DNA from: Alteromonas pelagimontana
GTDB lineage: Bacteria > Pseudomonadota > Gammaproteobacteria > Enterobacterales > Alteromonadaceae
Length of the DNA stretch: 64,000 nucleotides
NCBI RefSeq assembly: GCF_002499975.2
Contig: NZ_CP052766.1
Span: 1,984,001-2,048,000, forward strand
Direction of reading: 5' to 3'
This document shows, piece after piece, positions 40,192 through 47,422 of the stretch. The notes beneath the pieces are model-generated. The model worked only from the letters and a program-made list of their open reading frames with translations, did no database searches and was not told the DNA's origin. Each line of letters begins with the position of its first letter. The stretch's first letter is position 1. The position numbers and the translations under genes are program-made.

Positions 40192-40650
40192 ATGAAAACA
40201 ACATTTTTATGTCCTGGTTATTGGAAATGGTTACAACTTCATCCGAATGAAGCACGAATACATCGGCTAAAAGTGCAGGAACAAGCGCAACAGCTGCAAG
40301 CGGAAGGCAATTTTCGGCAAGCACAGGATGCAAGCGGGCAAGCTTTTGAAATAGCTCACGCTGTCATTCTTTCTCCACAGGAACTTATGGCGGACGTAAA
40401 AAAAACCAGTGAAGATTTTGTCGCTTATGGCGCCTTGGCAATTTATCTTGCACAAAGTTATGTAGTCACAGGTAACCTAATCCCCGCTCTGGACCTGTTA
40501 GGTAAAGCGCAAGAGCAATTAATGGCTCTTTCTCCGCTATTTTTCACCCAGCCCACCATTAGCCGCTTGATACAAGCAATTATTCACTCTCTCTACGAAG
40601 GGTCTGTCCATTTTGAACAGCAGACAATGCCTTCTACAGCAGTGCATTAA
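40192..40650 (+). CDS. hypothetical protein behind a Fur box, 152 aa
   Basis: Not recognised. A mostly helical soluble protein; the segment LHPNEARIHRLKVQEQAQQL and a later alanine-rich stretch suggest an alpha-helical repeat fold such as TPR-like. No signal peptide and no obvious metal motif. ATG at 40192 follows CAGGAGGTG, a very strong ribosome binding site, and is preferred to GTG at 40183. The Fur box upstream implies induction on iron starvation. A 58-aa gene follows 12 nt later. Confidence 0.75.
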   Translation: MKTTFLCPGYWKWLQLHPNEARIHRLKVQEQAQQLQAEGNFRQAQDASGQAFEIAHAVILSPQELMADVKKTSEDFVAYGALAIYLAQSYVVTGNLIPALDLLGKAQEQLMALSPLFFTQPTISRLIQAIIHSLYEGSVHFEQQTMPSTAVH

Positions 40651-40662
40651 CGGGTCGTAACC

Positions 40663-40839
40663 ATGCAACTACGAGAGGTTGATCAGCAACGCTATATTAA
40701 ACTTGAGGTTAAAATTTCCGCCCTGAAACGTATATTGCGTTGCCAGGAGCTGCATATAAGTGACGTCCACTGCCAAAATGCTGAAGAAAAGGCGCTTCTG
40801 CAGCGGCTTCTTCTTCAAGCGATCACCAGTAACAAGTAG
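40663..40839 (+). CDS. small hypothetical protein, 58 aa
   Basis: An ATG-started frame of 58 codons directly after the Fur-box gene and probably on the same transcript. It is charged and strongly helical (MQLREVDQQRYIKLEVKISA… LLQRLLLQA), with two cysteines. It looks coding because of its position and amphipathic helices. The ribosome binding site (GGGTCG) is weak, so translation may depend on its neighbour. Function unknown. Confidence 0.55.
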   Translation: MQLREVDQQRYIKLEVKISALKRILRCQELHISDVHCQNAEEKALLQRLLLQAITSNK

Positions 40840-41006
40840 TTCTCATCAAGATAATAAACTGCGCTTTTCCTGAAGCTACAGCCATAAAGATACAAATCTG
40901 GAAAAATGTCGTACCAAAAACCTATGGCGTCAGAACGAGTTAGTTGATTAATCTGACGCCTGTCCTTATCAAAGGAAGATTTTTCTAACAAAAAAGGTAT
41001 TCGACA

Positions 41007-41831
41007 ATGCAAAAGTACAGCCAGTGGATAAAATATATCGCCAGAACTGGGTATGGCGCTAAAACGATAGTTTACTGTTTACTTGGCATATTTGTTATTC
41101 AATACGCTTTTGCTGCATTTCGAAGCGATATGCCTAGCCAGAAAGATGTGTTTCAAAAAATCCTGCAACAGCCCTTCGGCTGGTTTTTACTGGCAGGAGT
41201 CATTATTGGCATGGTTTGTTACGTGTTTTGGCGCTGGATCCAGACAATGCTGAACACCGAAGGACTCGACATGTCTAACAGCAAAGATGTCATTATGCGA
41301 ATATTCTATTTTATCTCTGGGCTAATCTACGCCTTTGGAGCTTTTGCGGCGTTTAAGGTTTTGCAAGGGTCGTCTTCACAGTCAGAAGGTGGTGGAGACA
41401 GTAGTCAACAGGTCTCGCAGACATTAATGCAGCAATCTTGGGGGGTGTGGCTGGTGGCTGCACTTGGCGCGATTGTGGTGTTTTTTTCCTTTATTCAGTT
41501 CAAACACGCGGCTAAAGCCGATTTTATGGATAAATTTGTGTTGTCTGATATGTCAGAAAAAGAGAAAAAAGCGAGTAAATTAGCCGGAAGATTAGGATTT
41601 TTAGCCAGAGGCATAATTTACGTATTAGTAGGCGGTTTTTTTATTCACTCTGCAATGACTGCTGACCCAGATAAAGCTGGCGGGCTGAAAAAAGCCTTTT
41701 CGGTTATTATCGAGCAAACCTTTGGTCAATGGATCCTAGGCGCAGTAGGCGCGGGTATCATTTTATTCGGTGTTTTTTGCGGATTCGAGACGCTTTATCG
41801 ACGAACGCAAAAGTCCTCTTCTGCAACGTGA
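41007..41831 (+). CDS. DUF1206 family membrane protein
   Basis: 274 aa with six hydrophobic segments arranged as three repeats of two helices. Each repeat opens with a short G/R-containing turn (ARTGYGAKTIVYCLLG, SGLIYAFGAF, ARGIIYVLVGG), the hallmark of DUF1206. Inner-membrane protein of unknown role. It ends at a strong shared terminator facing tusA. Confidence 0.85.
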   Translation: MQKYSQWIKYIARTGYGAKTIVYCLLGIFVIQYAFAAFRSDMPSQKDVFQKILQQPFGWFLLAGVIIGMVCYVFWRWIQTMLNTEGLDMSNSKDVIMRIFYFISGLIYAFGAFAAFKVLQGSSSQSEGGGDSSQQVSQTLMQQSWGVWLVAALGAIVVFFSFIQFKHAAKADFMDKFVLSDMSEKEKKASKLAGRLGFLARGIIYVLVGGFFIHSAMTADPDKAGGLKKAFSVIIEQTFGQWILGAVGAGIILFGVFCGFETLYRRTQKSSSAT

Positions 41832-41847
41832 GAGCAGGTTAAAAAAG

Positions 41848-41866
41848 AAAGGCCTCACAGGCCTTT
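41848..41866. terminator. bidirectional terminator
   Basis: AAAGGCCT and AGGCCTTT form a perfect 8-bp stem with a 3-nt loop, flanked by A-rich and T-rich tracts. It serves the DUF1206 gene and the converging rph-pyrE-tusA unit. Confidence 0.85.
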
Positions 41867-42118
41867 TCTAATTAAGTATTGATAGGGAATATTGTCAGTC
41901 TGTGCGCTAATCAATGTGTGCTGCATAAAGCGGCAAAAGCTGGCAATATCTCTGGCAGTGGAAGGGTCATCAGCAGTGACGCATACTGTCTCTCCCTCTT
42001 CCATTTTGCGGACTTTTAGTCTTACCATCATCACCGGCTCCGGACATCGTAGGCCCATTGCATCAAGCTGATAGTTGGCATGTGCAAACGCTTCCGAGTT
42101 TGAGGCATCAGATGCCAT
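41855..42118 (-). CDS. tusA: TusA/SirA-like sulfurtransferase
   Basis: 87 aa. The family motif CPxP is present as LRCPEPVM with the sulfur-carrying C25. TusA takes persulfide sulfur from IscS and passes it on for tRNA 2-thiouridine and other uses. The long frame begins at 42193, inside pyrE, but the family N-terminus and length match ATG at 42118. It overlaps the pyrE stop by 11 nt, so it is translated with pyrE, an uncommon partner for tusA. Confidence 0.88.
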   Translation of the reverse strand: MASDASNSEAFAHANYQLDAMGLRCPEPVMMVRLKVRKMEEGETVCVTADDPSTARDIASFCRFMQHTLISAQTDNIPYQYLIRKGL

Positions 42119-42749
42119 AGTTTTCTCTGTAGCGATTGATAGCTGAGATAGCATCTCGATGACTGTCCGATTCTTGCAGGTAGGCAACGACATCTGCTAA
42201 TGAAACAATCGACACCACTTGTGTATTAAAATCTCGTTCCACTTCCTGAATAGCAGAAAGGTTACCTTGACCCCGTTCCTGGCGATCAAGTGCGATAAGC
42301 ACGCCCGCCAATGACGCTTCATTTTTTTCAATTAAAGCCATTGATTCACGAATAGCCGTACCTGCGGTAATTACATCATCTACCAGCATCACCCGTCCAG
42401 CGAGAGGGCTTCCTACCAAGTTTCCGCCTTCGCCGTGAGTTTTCGCTTCTTTGCGATTAAAGCAATATGGCGTATCCACGGCATATTGATCAGCTAGTGC
42501 AACGGCTGTAGTAGTGGCAATAGGAATACCTTTATAAGCCGGACCAAATAATACATCAAAAGCTATCCCTGAATCCATCAACGCAGCGGCGTAATAACGC
42601 CCCAGCTTCGCCAGATCACCGCCACGATTAAACAAACCCGCATTAAAAAAATACGGGCTTTTGCGGCCGGATTTTAAAGTGAATTCACCAAACTTCAACA
42701 CCTCACGGGCAATAGCAAATTCTATAAATTCACGTTGGAAATCCTTCAT
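42108..42749 (-). CDS. pyrE: orotate phosphoribosyltransferase (PyrE)
   Basis: 213 aa. It joins orotate to PRPP to give OMP in pyrimidine synthesis. The PRPP-binding loop is [16 protein letters not shown] near residues 119-134. [17 protein letters not shown] and [14 protein letters not shown] provide the other conserved loops. It starts 9 nt after the rph stop, the usual rph-pyrE pairing of gammaproteobacteria. Confidence 0.97.
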   Translation of the reverse strand: MKDFQREFIEFAIAREVLKFGEFTLKSGRKSPYFFNAGLFNRGGDLAKLGRYYAAALMDSGIAFDVLFGPAYKGIPIATTTAVALADQYAVDTPYCFNRKEAKTHGEGGNLVGSPLAGRVMLVDDVITAGTAIRESMALIEKNEASLAGVLIALDRQERGQGNLSAIQEVERDFNTQVVSIVSLADVVAYLQESDSHRDAISAINRYRENYGI

Positions 42750-42758
42750 TAATTCTCC

Positions 42759-43472
42759 CTACGCCAGTGCAGCTTTCTGGATGTCAAACAGCTCCCGTAG
42801 CCCTTGTCTGGCAATTTCTAACATTTCGTTCATTTCGTCGAAGGAAAAAGGTTCAGCTTCCGCTGTGCCTTGCACTTCAATCAGATGGCCAGTTTCTGTC
42901 ATAACCACGTTCATATCAGTGTCTGCTACCGAATCTTCAATATATTCCAAATCGGCAATTGGCGTTCCTTTGTAAATACCCACAGACAACGCTGCAACCA
43001 TATGCTTGAGGGGATTCGTTTTTAAAATGCCTTTAGCGCGCATATATGTTAGCGCGTCCACCATCGCGACACAGGCACCGGTAATGGAAGCGGTTCGCGT
43101 GCCACCGTCGGCTTGAATAACATCGCAATCTAAAGTAATTGTGTTTTCACCCAGCATTTTTAAATCTACCGCTGCACGCAGTGACCGCGCGATTAGGCGC
43201 TGAATCTCTAATGTTCTTCCACCTTGTTTGCCTCTTGCAGCTTCACGCTGGCTGCGGGTATGCGTGGCCCGAGGCAGCATGCTGTACTCTGCAGTTATCC
43301 AGCCTTTACCTTGCCCTTTCATAAAGCGCGGGACGCCTTCTTCAACGGTGGCGTTACACAACACTTTTGTATTACCAAACTCCACTAACACCGATCCTTC
43401 AGCATGACAGGTAAAGTTGCGAGTAATGGTAACCGGACGAATTTGACTGGCAGTTCTGCCGCTTGGACGCAT
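42759..43472 (-). CDS. rph: ribonuclease PH
   Basis: 237 aa. A phosphate-dependent 3' exoribonuclease that trims tRNA precursors. MRPSGR at the start, the RNA-binding arginines ([25 protein letters not shown], quoted in part) and [16 protein letters not shown] with the catalytic aspartate are all present. The frame extends upstream to 43574, but ATG at 43472 has AGGAG 6 nt before it and gives the standard N-terminus. First gene of rph-pyrE-tusA. Confidence 0.97.
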   Translation of the reverse strand: MRPSGRTASQIRPVTITRNFTCHAEGSVLVEFGNTKVLCNATVEEGVPRFMKGQGKGWITAEYSMLPRATHTRSQREAARGKQGGRTLEIQRLIARSLRAAVDLKMLGENTITLDCDVIQADGGTRTASITGACVAMVDALTYMRAKGILKTNPLKHMVAALSVGIYKGTPIADLEYIEDSVADTDMNVVMTETGHLIEVQGTAEAEPFSFDEMNEMLEIARQGLRELFDIQKAALA

Positions 43473-43778
43473 GGAGATCTCCTGATTTAGATTATGCTTT
43501 TGCTGCGCGGGAAAAATTAGGCGCAAGTATAGCGCACTTGACAGGTTAAGTTGAATTACATCAGCGCAATCCACCAGAGGATTCTATCATTTTTAATTAT
43601 CTCACCTACGCTTGTAAACAGATGAAGCAATTGAAAAGACGTCAGGGGATCTGTTTTCACTGAAGCTATGATAGGTTACAAATGAAGATAATCCGAAAGC
43701 CTACGCTATCGCTATTTAGATAAGGTAGTATGGATAACTGTGTTTTAGCCGTTCCACATACAATTATTGGAAAATCAA

Positions 43779-44642
43779 ATGATCTACAGTATGACCGCGT
43801 TTGCGCGCAGCGAAGTAAAGAAAGATTGGGGTTCAGCCGTTTGGGAAGTACGCTCCGTCAATCAACGGTTTCTGGAAACTTACTTTCGCTTGCCCGAACA
43901 GTTTCGCTCCTTGGAGCCGGTTTTACGGGAGCGGTTTCGCAAAAGGCTGCAACGAGGCAAAGTGGAGTGCGCTCTGCGTTTTACCGCCAGCGATACCGCT
44001 ACCTCCACACTCACGCTAAATGAAAATTTGGCGAAGCAGGTTTTACACGCTGCTGATTGGGTACAATCGCACGGCCAGTCTACCGGTGTAAATCCGTTAG
44101 ACGTATTACGTTGGCCGGGTGTAATAGCCGCGGAAGAAGCCGATATGGATGCCGTCCAATCTGATTTACTAGAAGCATTTGATGACACTGTAAATCAATT
44201 TATCGAAGCTCGAGCGGCAGAAGGCGCTACACTGAAAACCCTTATCGAACAGCGATTAGATGGCATTGAAGCTGAAGTGGCAAAAGTATCAGAAAAAATG
44301 CCCACAATAATTACCTGGCAGCGCGAACGTATTCAAAATCGCTTCGAGGAAGCAAAAATAGAATTGGAGGCAAATCGTGTAGAGCAGGAAATGATTCTGC
44401 TGGCGCAAAAAATCGATGTAGCTGAAGAACTTGATCGCTTAAAATCGCATGTGTCAGAAACCCGAAACATTCTAAAAAAAGGTGGTGCATGCGGCCGCCG
44501 CCTGGATTTTATGATGCAGGAATTTAACCGTGAATCCAACACGTTAGGATCAAAATCCATTAGCACCGAGATAACTCAGTCTGCTGTAGAAATGAAAGTA
44601 TTGATAGAGCAGATGCGCGAGCAGATTCAAAACATCGAATAG
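43779..44642 (+). CDS. yicC: YicC family endoribonuclease-like protein
   Basis: 287 aa. It begins MIYSMTAFAR, the family N-terminus, and ends with the conserved DUF1732 C-terminal domain (GRRLDFMMQEFNRESNTLGSK … MREQIQNIE). YicC proteins have been linked to RNA decay in E. coli. ATG at 43779 is used rather than the in-frame TTG 12 nt upstream. The 3' end is a known integration site for mobilizable genomic islands, and an integrase gene lies directly downstream here; the reading frame and stop are intact. Confidence 0.93.
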   Translation: MIYSMTAFARSEVKKDWGSAVWEVRSVNQRFLETYFRLPEQFRSLEPVLRERFRKRLQRGKVECALRFTASDTATSTLTLNENLAKQVLHAADWVQSHGQSTGVNPLDVLRWPGVIAAEEADMDAVQSDLLEAFDDTVNQFIEARAAEGATLKTLIEQRLDGIEAEVAKVSEKMPTIITWQRERIQNRFEEAKIELEANRVEQEMILLAQKIDVAEELDRLKSHVSETRNILKKGGACGRRLDFMMQEFNRESNTLGSKSISTEITQSAVEMKVLIEQMREQIQNIE

Positions 44643-44668
44643 TTTTTTCACCCGTCCAAGAATGTCTT

Positions 44669-44709
44669 AAAAGCCCTGTTATTTGCTTGTAAATACAGGG
44701 CTTTTTTAT
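44669..44709 (+). terminator. terminator after yicC
   Basis: Arms AAAAGCCCTGT and ACAGGGCTTTT pair across a 15-nt loop, then a T-rich run follows. CCCGTCCAA occurs on both sides of it (44651 and 44714), possibly a trace of integration. Confidence 0.75.
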
Positions 44710-44760
44710 TTTTCCCGTCCAAATTGGTTTGCAGATGTCCGTTACCAGTTGCTGTTTAAG

Positions 44761-44860
44761 TGGTGGGCAAAATGGTGGGCAGTAAGTTGCCTAATTCTCG
44801 CATTTAACTCGCCACCACAACAGGTTAGCTGCTGATTCAATAAGCAAATCGGTGGTGGGC
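44761..44860 (+). repeat. TGGTGGGC direct repeats ahead of the integrase gene
   Basis: TGGTGGGC occurs at 44761, 44773 and 44853, with a partial inverted copy (GCCACCA) at 44811. Short repeats beside an integrase gene are often arm-type binding sites for the integrase or its excision factor. This is inference from position only. Confidence 0.4.
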
Positions 44861-44905
44861 AGCCATTATTGCCCCCTCCATTATTTCAGCAACTATGGAG
44901 TAAAC

Positions 44906-46156
44906 ATGGGAAAACTCACAGCAAAACAGGTTATTGCATACAGCAAAGCCGAACCAAAAAAATACTCAGACGGTGAAGGGCTATACTTTTGCGTCCGCAA
45001 ACAAGGCTCGCCTTATTGGATGATCCGCTACACCACAGCCAAAGGAAGACGAGAAGCAACCTTGGGGCAATTTCCTTTAATGTCGTTGGCAGACGCCAGA
45101 ATTGCCGCCGCATACTTTCGAAAGGAAGTACGTGACGGTATAGATCCTCTTCTGGAAAAACAGAAAATCGAGTTACCTGAGATTGAAACCGTGGATCAAC
45201 TGTTCCATGACTGGTATCGAACAGACCTGAGTCGACGACTGAAGCATCCCAAGATCCCGTATCGGGTTTACACCAAAGACATAAGCCCAGTCATTGGCAT
45301 TAAGTGTATTGCTGAGGTGACCGCACGCGACGTGCGCGAAGTATTAGAGCGCATTCGAGAAAGTAACCGCCCTACCATTGCCAACGATACCTTGATGTAC
45401 ATGAAGCAGCTGTTTCGACATGCGATAAAGCTCGACTTAACGCTGAACAACCCAGCCGCAGCATTTACCGTGGACGATGCCGGTGGCGTGGAGTCCAGTA
45501 AAGACAGGATGCTCAGCAAAGAGGAAATTCACTACGCCTTCAGCGTGTTTCATACCCATATCAATAGCTTTGGCCGCGACAACTACCTCGCTTGCTGCCT
45601 GTTTTTGGTGTTGGGTGTGCGCAAAAGCGAATTGTGCGAAGCCATGTGGCGTGAAATGGATTTAACCACGGGCGTATGGGATCTACCCAAAGAACGCAGT
45701 AAAACCGGCGTACCAATCAGCATCCCCTTACCGCGCCAAGCCATTACCTGGTTTAACGAGCTGCAAATCCGTGCTTGTGGATCGCCTTATGTTTTCCCAG
45801 CCAGACGAGCAAGCCACCGTCCACATATGGGGCCAGATACGCTGAACCGCGCCATTTCTAAGTTGTTTGGTCGCGAGCCTGGGCGCAAAAAGCAGCCACC
45901 CAATAAAATGGGCAAACTTGAACACTTTACCGTACACGATTTACGCCGCACCTTTCGCAGTCTTGCTGCATCTTTAGGCATTGCAGGCAACGTGGCCGAA
46001 CGCTGTCTTAACCATAAGCTAAAAGGCGTTGAGGGCATCTACGACCGCCACGATTACTTTGAAGAGCGCCGTATTGCCCATCAAACCGTGGCTGATGTGA
46101 TCGAACCACTGGTGAACTTTGAGCCCCCTTCACAGCACAACACAGGAGGGCATTAA
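44906..46156 (+). CDS. tyrosine-type site-specific integrase
   Basis: 416 aa. An N-terminal DUF4102/P4-integrase arm-binding domain (about residues 1-90, KYSDGEGLYFCVRKQGSPYWMIRY in the family pattern), a SAM-like core-binding domain, and a C-terminal catalytic domain. Catalytic residues are visible in order: Arg in GVRKSEL, HDLRR, His in CLNHKLKG, and Tyr in GIYDRHDY. The longer frame from 44852 was rejected because ATG at 44906 has GGAG at 6-nt spacing. Its place behind yicC marks the left end of the island. Confidence 0.93.
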   Translation: MGKLTAKQVIAYSKAEPKKYSDGEGLYFCVRKQGSPYWMIRYTTAKGRREATLGQFPLMSLADARIAAAYFRKEVRDGIDPLLEKQKIELPEIETVDQLFHDWYRTDLSRRLKHPKIPYRVYTKDISPVIGIKCIAEVTARDVREVLERIRESNRPTIANDTLMYMKQLFRHAIKLDLTLNNPAAAFTVDDAGGVESSKDRMLSKEEIHYAFSVFHTHINSFGRDNYLACCLFLVLGVRKSELCEAMWREMDLTTGVWDLPKERSKTGVPISIPLPRQAITWFNELQIRACGSPYVFPARRASHRPHMGPDTLNRAISKLFGREPGRKKQPPNKMGKLEHFTVHDLRRTFRSLAASLGIAGNVAERCLNHKLKGVEGIYDRHDYFEERRIAHQTVADVIEPLVNFEPPSQHNTGGH

Positions 46157-46157
46157 C

Positions 46158-46496
46158 ATGCAATTTATGATGCGACTCGCCCCCATTACCTTTCCAATAG
46201 CCATGCTGGCAGGACTTGGCTGGTGTATTGGCATTGCCCTACTCGAACAATCTCATGGCGTAGGCCACGCACTTACCCGGCATTGCCTGACGACATTGGT
46301 GGTTCTCGCCCCGTGGCTGACGCTAAAACTCACGTTCTACGTGATTGTCAGCCTAGGACGTAAACTTGGACTCATCCCGCCTGCACGCCCAACGTATAGC
46401 CTAGGTTATGAAGAATCCCTCTATTGGTTCAGAGTATTGGCGTTCTTCGATGGCAAACGCAGCCGTATGCCAAAAAAGCCAATCAGGCGAAACTAG
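46158..46496 (+). CDS. small membrane protein next to the integrase
   Basis: Not recognised. 112 aa with two hydrophobic segments (about residues 9-27 and 42-64) and a basic C-terminal tail (RSRMPKKPIRRN). ATG at 46158 follows AGGAGGG 1 nt after the integrase stop, so the two are probably co-translated. The frame open from 46119 overlaps the integrase gene and is not needed. Confidence 0.65.
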   Translation: MQFMMRLAPITFPIAMLAGLGWCIGIALLEQSHGVGHALTRHCLTTLVVLAPWLTLKLTFYVIVSLGRKLGLIPPARPTYSLGYEESLYWFRVLAFFDGKRSRMPKKPIRRN

Positions 46497-46522
46497 CAAG
46501 CCCCCATTTGCTCACTTACTGT

Positions 46523-46617
46523 GGGCAGTTGGGGCAATGGGGCAACACTGGATAACACAAGCTTTAGACGGTGAATAAGAGGGATTTGAACCGCCCCAAG
46601 GAATGGGGCAGTTGGGG
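46523..46617 (+). repeat. G-rich direct repeat GGGCAGTTGGGG
   Basis: The 12-mer occurs at 46523-46534 and 46606-46617, in a stretch with further GGGG runs and a CCCCA/TGGGG inverted pair. TGGGCAG also recurs near the integrase start. It may be part of an integration or regulatory site. Confidence 0.45.
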
Positions 46618-46663
46618 ATGCGGTAACAACTCCTAACCGCATCAAGAATACCAAACTTGCAAA

Positions 46664-46680
46664 AGTCCCAATTTGGGACT
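46664..46680. promoter_or_regulatory. higBA operator palindrome
   Basis: AGTCCCAA-T-TTGGGACT is a perfect palindrome ending 11 nt before the higB ATG. This is where the HigA antitoxin would bind to repress its own operon. Confidence 0.65.
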
Positions 46681-46691
46681 AACATCTGTTT

Positions 46692-46994
46692 ATGAGAATT
46701 ATCGCACTATCAACCTTAAAAACATTTTGGGAAGACAGCCCAGAATACATCGACGCTAAAGAGCCAACTTTAGCGTGGTATAGGCATGCATTAAACGCTG
46801 ATTGGGGATCACCGGCGGATGTGAAACAGGACTTTGGAAATGCCAGTATCCTCAAAGATGGGCGTGTCGTGTTTAACATTGCCGGTAATAAATACCGATT
46901 AGTCGTTTGGATCAATTATGCCTACAAGGTGGTTTACATACGGTTTATCGGCAGCCATGCACAATACGATCAAATTGATGTGCAAACGATTTAA
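46692..46994 (+). CDS. higB: HigB-type mRNA interferase toxin
   Basis: 100 aa, RelE/HigB fold. Landmarks of the HigB branch are TLKTFWEDSPEY near the N-terminus, WGSPADVKQDFGNASILKDGRVVFNIAGNKYRLV in the middle (quoted in part: ADVKQDFGNA, NIAGNKYRL) and YIRFIGSHAQYDQID at the end. It would cut mRNA on the ribosome. The toxin precedes its antitoxin, the order typical of HigBA. The gene is intact. Confidence 0.9.
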   Translation: MRIIALSTLKTFWEDSPEYIDAKEPTLAWYRHALNADWGSPADVKQDFGNASILKDGRVVFNIAGNKYRLVVWINYAYKVVYIRFIGSHAQYDQIDVQTI

Positions 46995-47025
46995 AGCCAA
47001 AAGGTAGTAACAAGAGGTAAATATA

Positions 47026-47397
47026 ATGGACATCAGACCTATTAAAACAGATGCCGACTACCGCGCGGCATTAAACGACATCGAAAACCTAATGATGTCG
47101 GAGCCAGATACCGTTGAAGGTGAAAAGCTGGACATTTTGGTTACGTTAGTCGAGGCCTACGAAGCAAAGCATTTTCCAATGGATTTGCCAGACCCTGTTG
47201 AGGCAATAAAGTTTGAGATGGAGCGCAAAGGCTTAACGGTTAAAGATCTTGAACCCATGATAGGTAAAAGCAATCGTGTTTATGAAATCCTAAACCATAA
47301 GCGATCACTCACGCTAAAAATGATTTGGAAACTTCATGAAGGGTTAGGTATTCCAGCAGAGTCGCTGATCAAGCCACCGCAAGTTCGCGCTTCATAG
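47026..47397 (+). CDS. higA: HigA-type antitoxin with helix-turn-helix
   Basis: 123 aa. The C-terminal XRE-type helix-turn-helix runs through about residues 63-115 (RKGLTVKDLEPMIGKSNRVYEILNHKRSLTLKMI, landmarks KGLTVKDLEPMIG and ILNHKRSL). The N-terminal half is acidic and should wrap the toxin. AGAGGT lies upstream of the ATG, 31 nt after higB. It neutralises HigB and represses the operon. Confidence 0.9.
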   Translation: MDIRPIKTDADYRAALNDIENLMMSEPDTVEGEKLDILVTLVEAYEAKHFPMDLPDPVEAIKFEMERKGLTVKDLEPMIGKSNRVYEILNHKRSLTLKMIWKLHEGLGIPAESLIKPPQVRAS

Positions 47398-47422
47398 TGC
47401 TTCGAATCAAAATTAGTTTGTT

